Origin: Streptomyces sp. NBC_00273
Lineage (GTDB): Bacteria; Actinomycetota; Actinomycetes; Streptomycetales; Streptomycetaceae
Direction of reading: 5' to 3'
Length of the DNA stretch: 64,000 nt
NCBI RefSeq assembly: GCF_036178145.1
Contig: NZ_CP108067.1
Coordinates: 6,461,501 to 6,525,500, forward strand
Positions 9,239 to 17,437 of the stretch are shown here, in pieces. The translations under genes and the position numbers were made by a program. Every line of letters starts with the position of its first letter. Position 1 is the stretch's first letter. Under the pieces are notes generated by a model, which saw nothing but the letters and a program-made list of their open reading frames with translations, did no database searches and was not told the DNA's origin.

Positions 9239-10539
9239 ACGCCCCCCAGCTGATCACCGGGGCGGTGCTGCTGGTGGTGGTGGCCTGGTTCGCGGCCTGC
9301 GCCGAGTCCGGCATCGCCCGCATCTCCAGCTTCCGGGCCGAGCAGGCCGTGCGGGAGGGCCGGCGCGGGAGCGAGAAGCTGGCCCAGGTCGCCGGCGACC
9401 CCACCCGCTACCTCAACGTGGCCCTGCTCGTCCGGGTCACGTGCGAGATGGCGGCCGGGGTGCTCGTCACCTACGTCTGCCTCGACGAGTTCGGCGAGAA
9501 CTGGACCGCGCTGCTCGTGGCCATCGCCGTCATGGTGCTCGTCTCCTTCGTCGCCGTGGGCGTCTCCCCGCGCACGATCGGCCGCCAGCACCCGCTGAAC
9601 ACGGCGACCGCGGCCGCGTACGTCCTCGTACCGCTGGCCCGGATCATGGGGCCGATCCCGCAGCTGCTGATCCTCATCGGAAACGCGCTCACGCCCGGGA
9701 AGGGCTTCCGCAAGGGGCCCTTCGCCTCCGAGGCCGAGCTGCGCGCGATGGTGGACCTCGCGGAGAAGGAATCGCTGATCGAAGACGACGAGCGCCGCAT
9801 GGTGCACCAGGTCTTCGAGCTCGGCGACACGCTGGTGCGCGAGGTGATGGTGCCGCGCACCGACCTCGTCTGCATCGAGCGGTACAAGACGGTCCGTCAG
9901 GCGACCACGCTCGCGCTGCGGTCCGGCTTCTCCCGCATCCCGGTGACCGGGGAGAACGAGGACGACATAGTCGGGATCGTCTACCTGAAGGACCTCGTCC
10001 GCAAGACGCACATCAGCCGGGAGGCCGAGGCCGACCTGGTCTCGACCGCGATGCGGGCGGCCGTCTTCGTACCGGACACCAAGAACGCGGGCGATCTGCT
10101 GCGCGAGATGCAGCAGGTGCGCAACCACGTGGCCGTCGTCATCGACGAGTACGGCGGCACGGCCGGCATCGTCACCATCGAGGACATCCTCGAAGAGATC
10201 GTCGGAGAGATCACCGACGAGTACGACCGGGAGCTCCCGCCGGTCGAGGACCTCGGCGAGGACCGCTACCGGGTCACCGCGCGGCTGGACATCACCGACC
10301 TCGGTGAGCTGTTCAAGGTCGAGGCCTTCGACGACGAGGACGTGGAGACGGTCGGCGGACTGCTGGCGAAGGCGCTGGGGCGGGTGCCGATCGCGGGTGC
10401 CTCCTCGGTGGTGGAACTGCCCGACGGGCGTCCGTTGCGGCTGACCGCCGAATCCCCGGCGGGTCGACGGAACAAGATCGTGACGGTCCTGGTGGAACCG
10501 GTGGCCGCGGCGGAGGCCGCGGGGGAGGAGGGGGAATGA
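9235..10539 (+). CDS. Hemolysin/CorC-family membrane protein with CBS pair
   Basis: 434 aa in three parts. The N-terminal DUF21/CNNM-like membrane part (about 1-150) has hydrophobic stretches at 3-22, 55-80, 88-110 and 120-145. A CBS pair spans about 200-325 ([62 protein letters not shown]). A CorC/HlyC C-terminal domain spans about 345-425. Relatives act in magnesium or cobalt efflux and membrane homeostasis; the hemolysin name is historical. The GTG overlaps the ybeY stop and the C-terminus overlaps the next start, so it sits in a coupled operon. Confidence 0.9.
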   Translation: MNAPQLITGAVLLVVVAWFAACAESGIARISSFRAEQAVREGRRGSEKLAQVAGDPTRYLNVALLVRVTCEMAAGVLVTYVCLDEFGENWTALLVAIAVMVLVSFVAVGVSPRTIGRQHPLNTATAAAYVLVPLARIMGPIPQLLILIGNALTPGKGFRKGPFASEAELRAMVDLAEKESLIEDDERRMVHQVFELGDTLVREVMVPRTDLVCIERYKTVRQATTLALRSGFSRIPVTGENEDDIVGIVYLKDLVRKTHISREAEADLVSTAMRAAVFVPDTKNAGDLLREMQQVRNHVAVVIDEYGGTAGIVTIEDILEEIVGEITDEYDRELPPVEDLGEDRYRVTARLDITDLGELFKVEAFDDEDVETVGGLLAKALGRVPIAGASSVVELPDGRPLRLTAESPAGRRNKIVTVLVEPVAAAEAAGEEGE

Positions 10540-10898
10540 CCCCGGAGCAACTGCGCGCGTTCTGCCTGGGCTTCAACGCGGCGGTGGAGGAGTTCCCCTT
10601 CACCCCGGAGACCTCGGTGTTCAAGGTGCTGGGCAAGGTGTTCGCGCTGTCGGCGCTGGACGCGGACCCGCTCAAGGTCAACCTCAAGTGCGACCCGGAG
10701 CTGGCGGTGCGGCTGCGCGAGGAGCACGAGGCGATCGTGCCGGGCTACCACATGAACAAGCGGCACTGGAACACGGTGACCGTGGGCGGACCGGGCGGCC
10801 TGCCCGAGCGGCTGGTGCGGGAGCTGGTGGAGGACTCGTACGACCTGGTGGTCGCGGGTCTGCCGAAGGCGGAGCGGCTGCGGCTGGACCGGCCGTAG
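10536..10898 (+). CDS. MmcQ/YjbR-family DNA-binding-fold protein
   Basis: Small 120-aa protein of the MmcQ/YjbR (CyaY-like) fold. Matching blocks are FPFTPETSVFKVLGKVFAL, VNLKCDPELAVRLREEH, PGYHMNKRHWNTV and LVEDSYDLVVAGLPK. Its biochemical role is unknown; the family is often labelled a predicted DNA-binding protein. The ATG overlaps the previous stop (ATGA). A hairpin follows the stop. Confidence 0.88.
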   Translation: MTPEQLRAFCLGFNAAVEEFPFTPETSVFKVLGKVFALSALDADPLKVNLKCDPELAVRLREEHEAIVPGYHMNKRHWNTVTVGGPGGLPERLVRELVEDSYDLVVAGLPKAERLRLDRP

Positions 10899-10904
10899 CG
10901 GTGC

Positions 10905-10923
10905 CCCCGCCCCGGAGGCGGGG
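10905..10923 (+). terminator. Hairpin terminator after mmcQ-like gene
   Basis: CCCCGCC/GGCGGGG stem of 7 bp with a 5-nt loop, 6 nt after the TAG. Confidence 0.6.
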
Positions 10924-10952
10924 TGGTCGTGCGGGGGCGCGGGGCGGCTCCC

Positions 10953-10958
10953 TATGCT
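10953..10958 (+). promoter_or_regulatory. -10-like hexamer of the cdd-like gene (leaderless)
   Basis: TATGCT ends 7 nt before the ATG at 10966, and no Shine-Dalgarno sequence is present. The spacing would place transcription initiation at or next to the start codon. Confidence 0.5.
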
Positions 10959-10965
10959 TTCGCCC

Positions 10966-11322
10966 ATGACCGACAGCACCGGGATCGACCCCGAGGACAG
11001 CAAGATCATCACGCTGGCGCGCAGCGCCCGGGCCCGCAACGGGGTGCCCGAGGGGGCGGCGGTGCGGGACGAGACGGGCCGCACGTACGTCGCCGGGACG
11101 GTGGAGCTCGACTCCCTGAAGCTGAGCGCGCTGCAGACCGCGGTCGCGATGGCGGTGGCGAGCGGTGCGCGGTCCTTGGAGGCCGCGGCCGTCGTCAGCA
11201 CGGCCGACGCCCCGGCCGAGGCCGATCGCGCGGCCGTCCGTGACCTCGGTGGTCCGGACACCCCGGTCCTGCTGGCGGCCCCGGACGGCAGCCTGAAGTC
11301 CAGCACCCCGGCCGGCCCCTAG
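10966..11322 (+). CDS. Cytidine deaminase-like protein without the catalytic residues
   Basis: 118 aa that align with the cytidine deaminase fold: DSKIITLARSARARNGVPEGAAVRDETGRTYVAGTVE looks like the N-terminal half of a Cdd. Where the catalytic C/H-A-E and the later P-C-x-x-C should stand there is LKLSALQTAVAMAVASG and no cysteine at all. It therefore cannot bind the catalytic zinc. Its place between the ybeY block and era is exactly where cdd stands in other Gram-positive bacteria (phoH-ybeY-dgkA-cdd-era). The likely reading is an inactive descendant kept for another role. Confidence 0.75.
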   Translation: MTDSTGIDPEDSKIITLARSARARNGVPEGAAVRDETGRTYVAGTVELDSLKLSALQTAVAMAVASGARSLEAAAVVSTADAPAEADRAAVRDLGGPDTPVLLAAPDGSLKSSTPAGP

Positions 11323-11324
11323 GT

Positions 11325-11372
11325 CCTGTCGTCAAAGTGGCGTCGCGGGCCCGACGGGACTTTGACGACAGG
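11325..11372. repeat. Palindromic MITE-like element or terminator
   Basis: A perfect 14-bp inverted repeat CCTGTCGTCAAAGT (11325-11338) / ACTTTGACGACAGG (11359-11372) with a 20-nt GC-rich loop, directly after the cdd-like stop. It can act as a terminator. The long AT-containing arms resemble transposon ends, but no transposase is nearby. Confidence 0.6.
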
Positions 11373-11491
11373 GCCTAGCCTCCCGGCGGGGTGGCCGACG
11401 AACCCTCCGCGCCAGGGCGCTCCCGGCCGCGCCGGCGGCGCCACACGCCCGTTCAGCTCCGGCCGGGGCCACCATTCAGCCTCCGCCACGC

Positions 11492-11605
11492 CAGCCTCGC
11501 CGGCGTTTGAGTAGGGGGAGGGTCCGGGCGGAGCCCGGTGCCCGGCGGAGCCGGGTTTCCCGGGGCGCCGCCCCAGACCCCGCGCCTCAAACGCCGGCGG
11601 GGCTG
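11492..11605. repeat. GC-rich interspersed palindromic repeat (family member 1)
   Basis: Arms CAGCCTCGCCGGCGTTTGAG (11492-11511) and CTCAAACGCCGGCGGGGCTG (11586-11605) pair over 19 of 20 positions. The interior holds GTTTCCCGGGGCGCCGCCCC. Related segments occur at 26976-27023, 55739-55828 and 61729-61793. The rest of the 300-bp spacer 11323-11622 holds no gene. Confidence 0.75.
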
Positions 11606-11622
11606 AAATCGGCTCGGGCGAG

Positions 11623-12756
11623 TTACTGGGCCGGGAGCGGGCGGGCCGTCGGGGGCTTGCGGCGGAGGGTCATCGCCATCAGGGCGGCCATCGCGCACAG
11701 CGCGCCCGAGGCGTACCAGACGGTGTCGTACGAGCCGGTGAGGTCGCGGGTCAGGCCGCCCAGGAAGGCCACCGCCGCCGCGCCGATCTGGTGCGAGGCC
11801 AGGACCCAGCCGAAGACGATCGCCCCGTCGTCCCCGTAGTGCTCGCGGCACAGGGCGATCGTGGGCGGGACGGTCGCGACCCAGTCCAGGCCGTAGAAGA
11901 CGATGAAGAAGAGCAGCGGCGGCTGCACCGACGGTGCCAGCAGCATCGGCAGGAAGAGCAGCGAGATCCCGCGCAGGGCGTAGTAGACGGCCAGCAGGCG
12001 CCGCGAGTCGAAGCGGTCCGTGAACCACCCCGAGGCCACCGTGCCGATCACGTCGAACACGCCGATCACCGCCAGCAGCCCCGCCGCAGCCGTCACCGGC
12101 ATGCCGTGGTCGTGGGCGGCGGGCACGAAGTGGGTTTTGACCAGGCCGTTGGTCGAGGCCCCGCAGATCGCGAAGGTGCCCGCCAGTAGCCAGAACGGGC
12201 CGGTGCGGGCCGCGTCGAAGAGCACCCGCAGCGCGCGCCGGGCAGCGCCCGGGACCGGGGCCGGCTTCTGCGCGTACGTGCCGCCGTACGGCGCGAGTCC
12301 CACGTCCGCCGGGTGGTCGCGCATCAGCAGCCACACGAAGGGGACGACGGCCAGGGCGGCCAGGGAGACCGTCACCGTCGCCGGGCGCCAGCCGTGGTGC
12401 TCGACCAGCCAGGCCAGCAGAGGCAGGAAGACCAGCTGGCCGGAGGCCCCGGCCGCGGTCAGGATGCCCGTGACCAGCCCGCGCCGGGCGGTGAACCAGC
12501 GGTTCGTCACCGTCGCCGCGAAGGCCAGGGCCATGGAGCCGCTGCCCAGCCCCACGAGGACGCCCCAGAACAGCACGAGCTGCCAGGCCGCGGTCATCCA
12601 CACCGTGGCCAGCGAGCCCGAGGCGATGACGAGCAGGGCCAGGGCCACGACCCGGCGGATGCCGAAACGGTCCATCAGGGCCGCGGCGAAGGGGGCGGTG
12701 AGCCCGTACAGCGCGAGGTTGACGGAGACGGCGAGGCCGATGGTCCCGCGCGACCA
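11623..12756 (-). pseudogene. MFS transporter, C-terminal part, cut by the integrated element
   Basis: Residues 59 onward of a major-facilitator transporter: about eleven hydrophobic segments, MFS motif A as DRFGIRR, and a C-terminus of TARPLPAQ. The frame stays open into the element, but the codons beyond the att core (DSYHSF...) are not transporter sequence. The first transmembrane segment is missing. It lies at 24220-24399, and the halves rejoin in frame at E-F-D-W / S-R-G-T to give a protein of about 435 aa. The intact family moves small solutes such as carboxylates or drugs; the substrate is unknown. As it stands the gene should be non-functional. Confidence 0.9.
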
Positions 12757-12770
12757 GTCGAACGAGTGGT
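12753..12770. other. attL: core plus element-derived half-site
   Basis: The core ACCAGTCGAAC (12753-12763) is shared with attR. Continuing into the element, the 18 bp ACCA-g-TCG-aa-CGA-g-TGGT form an imperfect palindrome centred on AA. This is the expected symmetry of a serine-integrase attP, with AA as the likely central dinucleotide. Confidence 0.8.
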
Positions 12771-12804
12771 AAGAATCTGGGGCACTACTGAGGAGGGCAG
12801 CCGG

Positions 12805-13398
12805 ATGGAACTCACCTGGTCGAAGGTCAAGGCGGGCGAGTACATGGCCACCAACAAGAGCGGGCAGACCGCAGCCACGGCGCGCAAGGACGGGCGCGTC
12901 TGGCACGTCGAGGTGGCCAACGACAACAGCGTCCGACAGGTGGGCACGTACAAGCTGGCTCGTACGGTCGTGGCCCGAGTGCTGGAAGACCAGCGCTGGG
13001 AGCAGATCCGGGCGGAGAACCTGACCGAGGGGGACACCCTCCGTTTCGTTGACGGAGAGGGCACCGTGACCGGCGTCGAGCGAGTCGGCAACAGCCTGTC
13101 TCAGCTCCGGGTCTCGTACGCGATGAACGACGGTAAGCGGTACTCGGCGACGTTCTACCCCGGTAGCCGTTTCGAGCGTCTGCGCGAGCCTGAGCCCGTG
13201 ATCCGGTGCATCGATGAGCAGGGCGCACAAGAGCTCGCCGAGTGGGAGGCAGACGACCCGCGCGAGAAGCAGAACGGCTCGCTCCTGGCGCACAGCCCCG
13301 ACCCTGCCCACTACGTGCCGCGCCGCCGGACGTGCCGCAAGGGCTACGACAACGCCTTCCGTGGGCCTCGCCGCGCCGTCGATGGCGGGCGCCTGTAG
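12805..13398 (+). CDS. Hypothetical protein next to attL
   Basis: 197 aa, not recognised. It starts at an ATG with a strong GAGGAGGG 8 nt upstream. The N-terminal half (MELTWSKVKAGEYMA, then DGRVWHVEVANDN) looks like small beta-barrel modules. The middle has two similar strands, GDTLRFVDGEGTVTGVERV and RYSATFYPGSRFERL. The C-terminus, rich in Arg and Lys (YVPRRRTCRKGY), may bind nucleic acid. It is the first gene inside the element and faces the integrase. A recombination-directionality role is possible from position only. Confidence 0.6.
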   Translation: MELTWSKVKAGEYMATNKSGQTAATARKDGRVWHVEVANDNSVRQVGTYKLARTVVARVLEDQRWEQIRAENLTEGDTLRFVDGEGTVTGVERVGNSLSQLRVSYAMNDGKRYSATFYPGSRFERLREPEPVIRCIDEQGAQELAEWEADDPREKQNGSLLAHSPDPAHYVPRRRTCRKGYDNAFRGPRRAVDGGRL

Positions 13399-13408
13399 TG
13401 CACGTCAC

Positions 13409-13436
13409 GGAGGGGTCGGTTACGGCTGGCCCCTCC
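13409..13436 (+). terminator. Hairpin between the att-proximal gene and the recombinase
   Basis: GGAGGGG/CCCCTCC stem with a 14-nt loop, 10 nt after the stop. It separates the two genes transcriptionally. Confidence 0.55.
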
Positions 13437-13479
13437 TCTCCCCCATCATCGAACACAGATCAAGCAGGAGAGAGACCCG

Positions 13480-14883
13480 GTGAACGTCACCATCTACGTA
13501 CGACTCAGCCTCGATCAACGCGGCGACGAGTTGGGTGTTCAGCGACAGGCGGACGAGTGCCGAGCGTTCGCGGAGTCGCGAGGGTGGACGGTGCGGGAGG
13601 TCATCGCAGACAACGACATCAGCGCCACCTCGGGCAAGGTGCGACCGGGGTTCGAGCGGCTGTTGGCATCCAAGCCTGAAGCGATCCTCTGTTGGCACAC
13701 TGACCGGCTCATCCGCAAGACCGAGGATCTTGAACGCGTCATCGACCTGAGCGTGAACGTTCACGCCATCCATGCCGGACACCTTGACCTGTCGACCCCT
13801 GCTGGTAGGGCCACGGCCCGCACGGTCACGGCATGGGCGACGTACGAGGGCGAGCAGAAGGCGCTACGACAGAAGGCGAGCAACCTTCAGGCGGCGAAGA
13901 ACGGCACACCCCACAAGGCAGGCATCCGCCCCTTTGGGTACGCCGACGACTACGTGACCGTGGTCGAGGACGAGGCGGAAGCGATCCGTAAGGGCGCTGC
14001 GATGATCCTTCAGGGCGAGACTTTGGCGGCCGTCGCTCGCCACTGGACTGGCCTTGGTCTCCTCGCTCCCCGTTCGTCGTCCGGCAAGGCGAAGAGCGGG
14101 GCGGAGGGGTGGGGAGTCGGGGGAGTGAAGAAGGTGCTCATCTCCCCTCGGTACATCGCTCAGGCCACTTACCTGGGCGAAGTGGTGGGCGAGGGTCAGT
14201 GGCCCGCGATCCTGGACGAGGCGTCTCACTACGCCCTCGTATCGGCACTGACGAACCCGAAGCGGTTCACGGGCGGCGCCCGTACCGGCTCGGCCCCTCA
14301 GACCCTCCTCGCCGGTCTGGCTGCCTGCTCGAAGTGCGGGGAGACCGTACGGGGCGGCATGTACCGAGGAACCCCGGTCTACCGGTGCGGGCAGAAGCAT
14401 GTGCGGGTACCGCGAGAGCTGGCCGACAAGCGAGCCGGTAACGCCGTCCTCGCTCGGCTCGCCTTCCCCGACTTCCTGCCCTCGGTCCTCGCCGCTCGAC
14501 AGGAGCAGGGCGACGACTCAGCCCACCTTCACCAGGAAGCGCAGACCCTGCGGGAACGGCTCGATGGATTGGCCGTGGCCTACGCCTCGGGCGCCATCAC
14601 CCTGTCGCAGATGACGGCCGGTACCGAGGCGATCCGGGCCCGACTGGACGGCATCGACGAGAAGCTGTCTGGCATCCCTGGACTGCCGCCGATCGATCCT
14701 GTGAGGGGGATTGCTCACCTGATTCAGGACTGGCCGAACACTCCTCTCCCAGTCCGTCGAGCCTGGGTCAAGTTCGTCACCACGATCACGATGCACCCGA
14801 ACGGCTTCAGAAAGGCGGCGAAGATGACCGTGGACGACTACATGACCGTGGAGTGGAACCACGTGGCCGACGACGAGGAGTGA
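13480..14883 (+). CDS. Large serine recombinase (site-specific integrase)
   Basis: 467 aa that integrate and excise the element at att sites. The N-terminal resolvase domain (1-145) has the catalytic Ser at residue 10 in IYVRLSLDQ, plus GVQRQADECRAFA, and Arg in HTDRLIRK. The recombinase domain follows (about 150-260, GIRPFGYADD... LISPRYIAQATYLGEVV). The zinc ribbon is CSKCGE... YRCGQKH (about 285-310). A coiled-coil motif (QEAQTLRERLDGLAVAYASGAI) is next, then the C-terminal tail. The GTG has an AGGAGAG 7 nt upstream. It lacks phiC31-specific features; the exact subgroup is uncertain. Confidence 0.95.
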   Translation: MNVTIYVRLSLDQRGDELGVQRQADECRAFAESRGWTVREVIADNDISATSGKVRPGFERLLASKPEAILCWHTDRLIRKTEDLERVIDLSVNVHAIHAGHLDLSTPAGRATARTVTAWATYEGEQKALRQKASNLQAAKNGTPHKAGIRPFGYADDYVTVVEDEAEAIRKGAAMILQGETLAAVARHWTGLGLLAPRSSSGKAKSGAEGWGVGGVKKVLISPRYIAQATYLGEVVGEGQWPAILDEASHYALVSALTNPKRFTGGARTGSAPQTLLAGLAACSKCGETVRGGMYRGTPVYRCGQKHVRVPRELADKRAGNAVLARLAFPDFLPSVLAARQEQGDDSAHLHQEAQTLRERLDGLAVAYASGAITLSQMTAGTEAIRARLDGIDEKLSGIPGLPPIDPVRGIAHLIQDWPNTPLPVRRAWVKFVTTITMHPNGFRKAAKMTVDDYMTVEWNHVADDEE

Positions 14884-14915
14884 CCGCCGGCTGAACTCTC
14901 CGCACTCATCTACTC

Positions 14916-14954
14916 GACCCCGCCGGAGCCCTTTCCTGGGCATCTGGCGGGGTC
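14916..14954 (+). terminator. Terminator after the recombinase
   Basis: Perfect 9-bp stem GACCCCGCC/GGCGGGGTC starting about 33 nt after the stop. It may serve both strands, since the DUF7848-like gene ends from the other side at 15058. Confidence 0.7.
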
Positions 14955-15057
14955 TGTGCGTTCATGTAGCCACACGGCACAGCGCCCGAGTCAGCCACGG
15001 GGGAAGCGATCGGCAGAGCCTCTCAACCGGCACGCCTCGGCCCTGTCGCCGTGGGCG

Positions 15058-15279
15058 CTACTCGGCTCGCCGGACGAGAGCGAACGACGTGCACAGGCGC
15101 CGGAATTTTGTGTGTCCCGTCCGGCCGGTGTGGCTCATGCACTCGACGTCGACTGCCGCACCGTCTGTCGAGGGTGTTGCCTGCCACTCGCACCTCAGGC
15201 ACTCGGCCTCGAACGTGACGTCAGTGTCCGGATGCTGCACGATCCGGTGCGTCACGTATCGCATGACGGAGCGCACCAT
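15058..15279 (-). CDS. Small DUF7848-like protein
   Basis: 73 aa. RYVTHRIVQHPDTDVTFEAECLRCEWQ, then a cysteine pair and HTGRTGHTKFRR, resemble the small Streptomyces family labelled DUF7848, which recurs in XRE-linked mobile regions. The ATG overlaps the upstream gene's stop by 1 nt (TGATG), so translation is coupled. An open extension upstream translates the other gene's DNA and is not used. Function unknown; a zinc-binding small protein is possible. Confidence 0.7.
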   Translation of the reverse strand: MVRSVMRYVTHRIVQHPDTDVTFEAECLRCEWQATPSTDGAAVDVECMSHTGRTGHTKFRRLCTSFALVRRAE

Positions 15280-15482
15280 CACTCGACCCCGTGCTCTTCC
15301 TGCAAATGAGTACGGAGCACCACGTTCGCATCGGACACCTTCGAGTAGTCCCCGGCCGATCGGGCGTTGGTTCGAGTCAAGGCAATACCGAGACACTGGC
15401 CGCAGCCCGCTACGGGTTTTGGCTCTGGACGTGGAAGCGTCACATGCACAGGCCCCGTCATCGTTGTCTTCGCTCTACTCAT
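15279..15482 (-). CDS. Small protein with CGQC motif
   Basis: 67 aa. A GCGQCLGIALTRTNARSAGD core followed by YSKVSDANVVLRTHLQEEHG resembles a small protein often found beside XRE regulators in Streptomyces. The two cysteines and late histidines suggest zinc binding. The start is uncertain (15482 or the internal ATG at 15461). The 15482 choice is favoured because the candidate operator lies 72 bp upstream, matching the spacing at the other leftward operon. Confidence 0.6.
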   Translation of the reverse strand: MSRAKTTMTGPVHVTLPRPEPKPVAGCGQCLGIALTRTNARSAGDYSKVSDANVVLRTHLQEEHGVE

Positions 15483-15553
15483 CTCCGTACGGCCTCCCCG
15501 GCTGCGTATCTACCGAAGGATGATCCATCGGAATGCGCATCGGTTCGCACTTC

Positions 15554-15562
15554 ATGCACGTT
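15554..15562. promoter_or_regulatory. Candidate XRE operator, copy 3
   Basis: ATGCACGTT, identical to two copies at 17182-17206, placed 72 bp upstream of the small CGQC gene start. Confidence 0.5.
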
Positions 15563-15573
15563 GTGGACTGAAG

Positions 15574-16407
15574 TCATGAACGGCATGCGGCCGACCATCC
15601 GGCGAGCCTTGCTCGAAGCTCCTCCCCGAACAACGCGCATTCCTCGTACCCTGCGAATTCCTTCACGTAACCCTGGATGTCTCGGCCATCGCGTAGTACG
15701 AGACTTCCCGCCGATGTTTCGATGGTGACCAATGAGGCGTCGTAGATCGTGAAGGTATTCAGTGGGGTTCTGGGGGTTGCCGCCCCTACCGGAATCACCC
15801 CGATGTGCACGTTCGGAAGGTAGGAAAGGGAAGACAAGCGGTCCATCTGTTCGGCCAACGCCAACGGAGAAATCACCGGCCAGCGAACCGCCTGCTCGGT
15901 CAGAATGAACGCGAATCGTTTCGATGTGTCGTAGAGAACGGCTTGTCTCTCCAGCTTCCCCGCTACTGCTTTGCTCGTATCTGCCGGAGAGTGAGCGAGG
16001 CTCGCCCGTACGTACTCCGGAGTGGCCAGTAGGCCGGTAATCATCGAGAGTAGGAAATATCGCATGTGCGTCGACGATGATTCGAGCGCCTTCAATTCCG
16101 TTTGCCGGGTCCCGAGCCCCTTACGGCGAAGCTCCCGAAGGTTCCGCCATTCAGTGTTGGCCAGCCTGGCGAGCGCGGACACCTCGGCGACGAGTTCAGG
16201 CGGAGCCTCAAGGGCTCTCAGGATCTGCTCGACGTCGACCAGAGATGGCCGCGTCCGGCCGTTCTCAATCCTGCTCACCTTGGATTGAGACATGTTGCAG
16301 CGCGCTGCGAGCCGATCCCCGGAGAGACCGGCCCGCTTGCGTAGATGTCGAAGCAGCGAAGCAAGTTCGGGACCAGACTCGCCAAGCTGCTCAGCCTCGA
16401 ACGTCAC
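15574..16407 (-). CDS. XRE-family regulator with DUF5753 C-terminus
   Basis: 277 aa. The N-terminal helix-turn-helix (about 15-70) contains LRKRAGLSGDRLAARCNMSQSKVSRIENGRTRPS. The long DUF5753 effector domain (about 100-270) includes MITGLLATPEYVRA, LERQAVLYDTSKRFAFILTEQAVRW and the usual ending. In Streptomyces such regulators pair with a small co-encoded partner; here the partner position is taken by DUF6879. The GTG overlaps the DUF6879 stop (GTGA). It is the likely lysogeny-type or pathway regulator of the element, acting at the ATGCACGTT repeats. Confidence 0.85.
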   Translation of the reverse strand: MTFEAEQLGESGPELASLLRHLRKRAGLSGDRLAARCNMSQSKVSRIENGRTRPSLVDVEQILRALEAPPELVAEVSALARLANTEWRNLRELRRKGLGTRQTELKALESSSTHMRYFLLSMITGLLATPEYVRASLAHSPADTSKAVAGKLERQAVLYDTSKRFAFILTEQAVRWPVISPLALAEQMDRLSSLSYLPNVHIGVIPVGAATPRTPLNTFTIYDASLVTIETSAGSLVLRDGRDIQGYVKEFAGYEECALFGEELRARLAGWSAACRS

Positions 16408-16919
16408 CCTTTCACGTACTCCAAGAATGGAACCGATTCGGCGACGGCGATTCGCTGATACTCGACGAAGTCTGCCGGCTCGCCCTCATGTAGTTCACGG
16501 CTGATCTGCGTTCCATCGTTCTCGTAGTGCATGAGAACAACTTTCGAGCGATCGAACATCCAGAAGTCCCGAACGTCCGGCAAGGGATTATCTCGCTCGG
16601 TTACGTCGAGGATTCGGATGTCTTCCCCGGCGAGTGTGTGCGGGGTGTAGTACCGGGAGAACTCGAATTGCAAGTACTCGGAGAGTGGCCGAGTTACGAG
16701 GTGCACTCGCCCCTTGCGCTTCCCCCCACCGCGAAGCCTCTTAAGATCTTCCGTATACGGCGAGGAGTAAGTGGCTGGGTCGATTCGTTTACCCGCGCGG
16801 AACGCTTCGAGCTCTGCTGATTCCTGCGGTACGAGGTATTGGGGCAGGGTCTCCAGTCGCCAGGCTTCCGACTGGAATGACCGAAGCGTTGCCCGCCACT
16901 CGTCACCATCCAAGAGCAC
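16404..16919 (-). CDS. DUF6879-family protein
   Basis: 171 aa. The order FQSEAWRLETLPQY... PLSEYLQFEFSRYY... LAGEDIRILDVTERD... DFWMFDRSKVVLMHY is diagnostic of DUF6879, which is found next to XRE/DUF5753 regulators in Streptomyces. The GTG start within FVLLDGDEW was chosen because it matches the family N-terminus and overlaps the end of the upstream gene by 17 nt. It probably modulates the XRE regulator. The family function is not established. Confidence 0.75.
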   Translation of the reverse strand: MLLDGDEWRATLRSFQSEAWRLETLPQYLVPQESAELEAFRAGKRIDPATYSSPYTEDLKRLRGGGKRKGRVHLVTRPLSEYLQFEFSRYYTPHTLAGEDIRILDVTERDNPLPDVRDFWMFDRSKVVLMHYENDGTQISRELHEGEPADFVEYQRIAVAESVPFLEYVKG

Positions 16920-17109
16920 GAATCGCCTCCCGAAGAACGCTCTCGGGAATCTCCACAATCCCCTCTCCGGACGGCGGAGTGAAGGCGTCGGACACGTCGC
17001 CCTGAATGACGAACGAGCCGGATGCGGTGCGGTAGACGTTCGGGCAGTCGTCCTCGCCGCATTCGCCGTTGCCATTGCCGGTGAGCCGAGTCAGTTCTTC
17101 GCGTGCCAT
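16903..17109 (-). CDS. Small acidic protein heading the DUF6879-XRE operon
   Basis: 68 aa. MAREELTRLTG, then CGEDDCPNVYRTASGSFVIQGDVSD and EGIVEIPESVLREAI. Small proteins of this layout (C-x4-C-P-x-V-Y, then a V-Q-G strand) routinely precede DUF6879. A GGGGG Shine-Dalgarno sequence sits 8 nt before the ATG. Function unknown. Confidence 0.7.
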   Translation of the reverse strand: MAREELTRLTGNGNGECGEDDCPNVYRTASGSFVIQGDVSDAFTPPSGEGIVEIPESVLREAIRALGW

Positions 17110-17181
17110 GCGGAACCCCCTTGACTGTCGGCCCTGTTGGGCCGTTCAGCACGACCGTACGGGGGTCACACTGGGCCGTCC

Positions 17182-17213
17182 ATGCACGTTCGTGGGTATG
17201 CACGTTGTTGCAT
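17182..17213. promoter_or_regulatory. Candidate operator cluster upstream of the XRE operon
   Basis: Two direct copies of ATGCACGTT (17182-17190 and 17198-17206), 16 bp apart. The second also forms an inverted repeat ATGCA-N6-TGCAT (17198-17213). The first copy is 73 bp upstream of the operon's first start. A third copy sits at the same distance from the other leftward operon. Confidence 0.55.
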
Positions 17214-17242
17214 GAACTGCCCCGGCGTGGCACGGAGGGCGC

Positions 17243-17437
17243 CTACGGAACCAGGGGCCGCCCCTCCTGCGCAGCCTTGATGTGCTCCGGCCTGAGCGCG
17301 TCCTCACCGTGCCGAGCAGTGAAGGCGCGCACTCGGCCGAGGGGTGAGTCTGGCGGGGGCGGCTCCTCGCTCACCGTGCCGCCGAGGATCATCGCGCCGA
17401 ACGCTGCGCCTACGTCTTGCCGGTTGCCCATGTCCAT
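17243..17437 (-). CDS. Small hypothetical protein
   Basis: 64 aa (MDMGNRQDVGAAFGAMILGG, then a proline-rich linker and RVRAFTARHGEDALRPEHIKAAQEG). The composition and codon use look coding, but no Shine-Dalgarno sequence is visible and no family is recognised. It lies upstream of the operator cluster, so it is probably its own transcription unit. Confidence 0.4.
   Translation of the reverse strand: MDMGNRQDVGAAFGAMILGGTVSEEPPPPDSPLGRVRAFTARHGEDALRPEHIKAAQEGRPLVP

Noticed and set aside
11325..11372. Insertion-sequence remnant
   Set aside because: Only the palindrome is present; no transposase fragment was found on either strand.
15360..15380. tRNA T-arm-like GGTTCGAGTC near the left part of the element
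   Set aside because: The flanking bases do not form a T stem or an acceptor stem, and the stretch is coding for the small CGQC protein.
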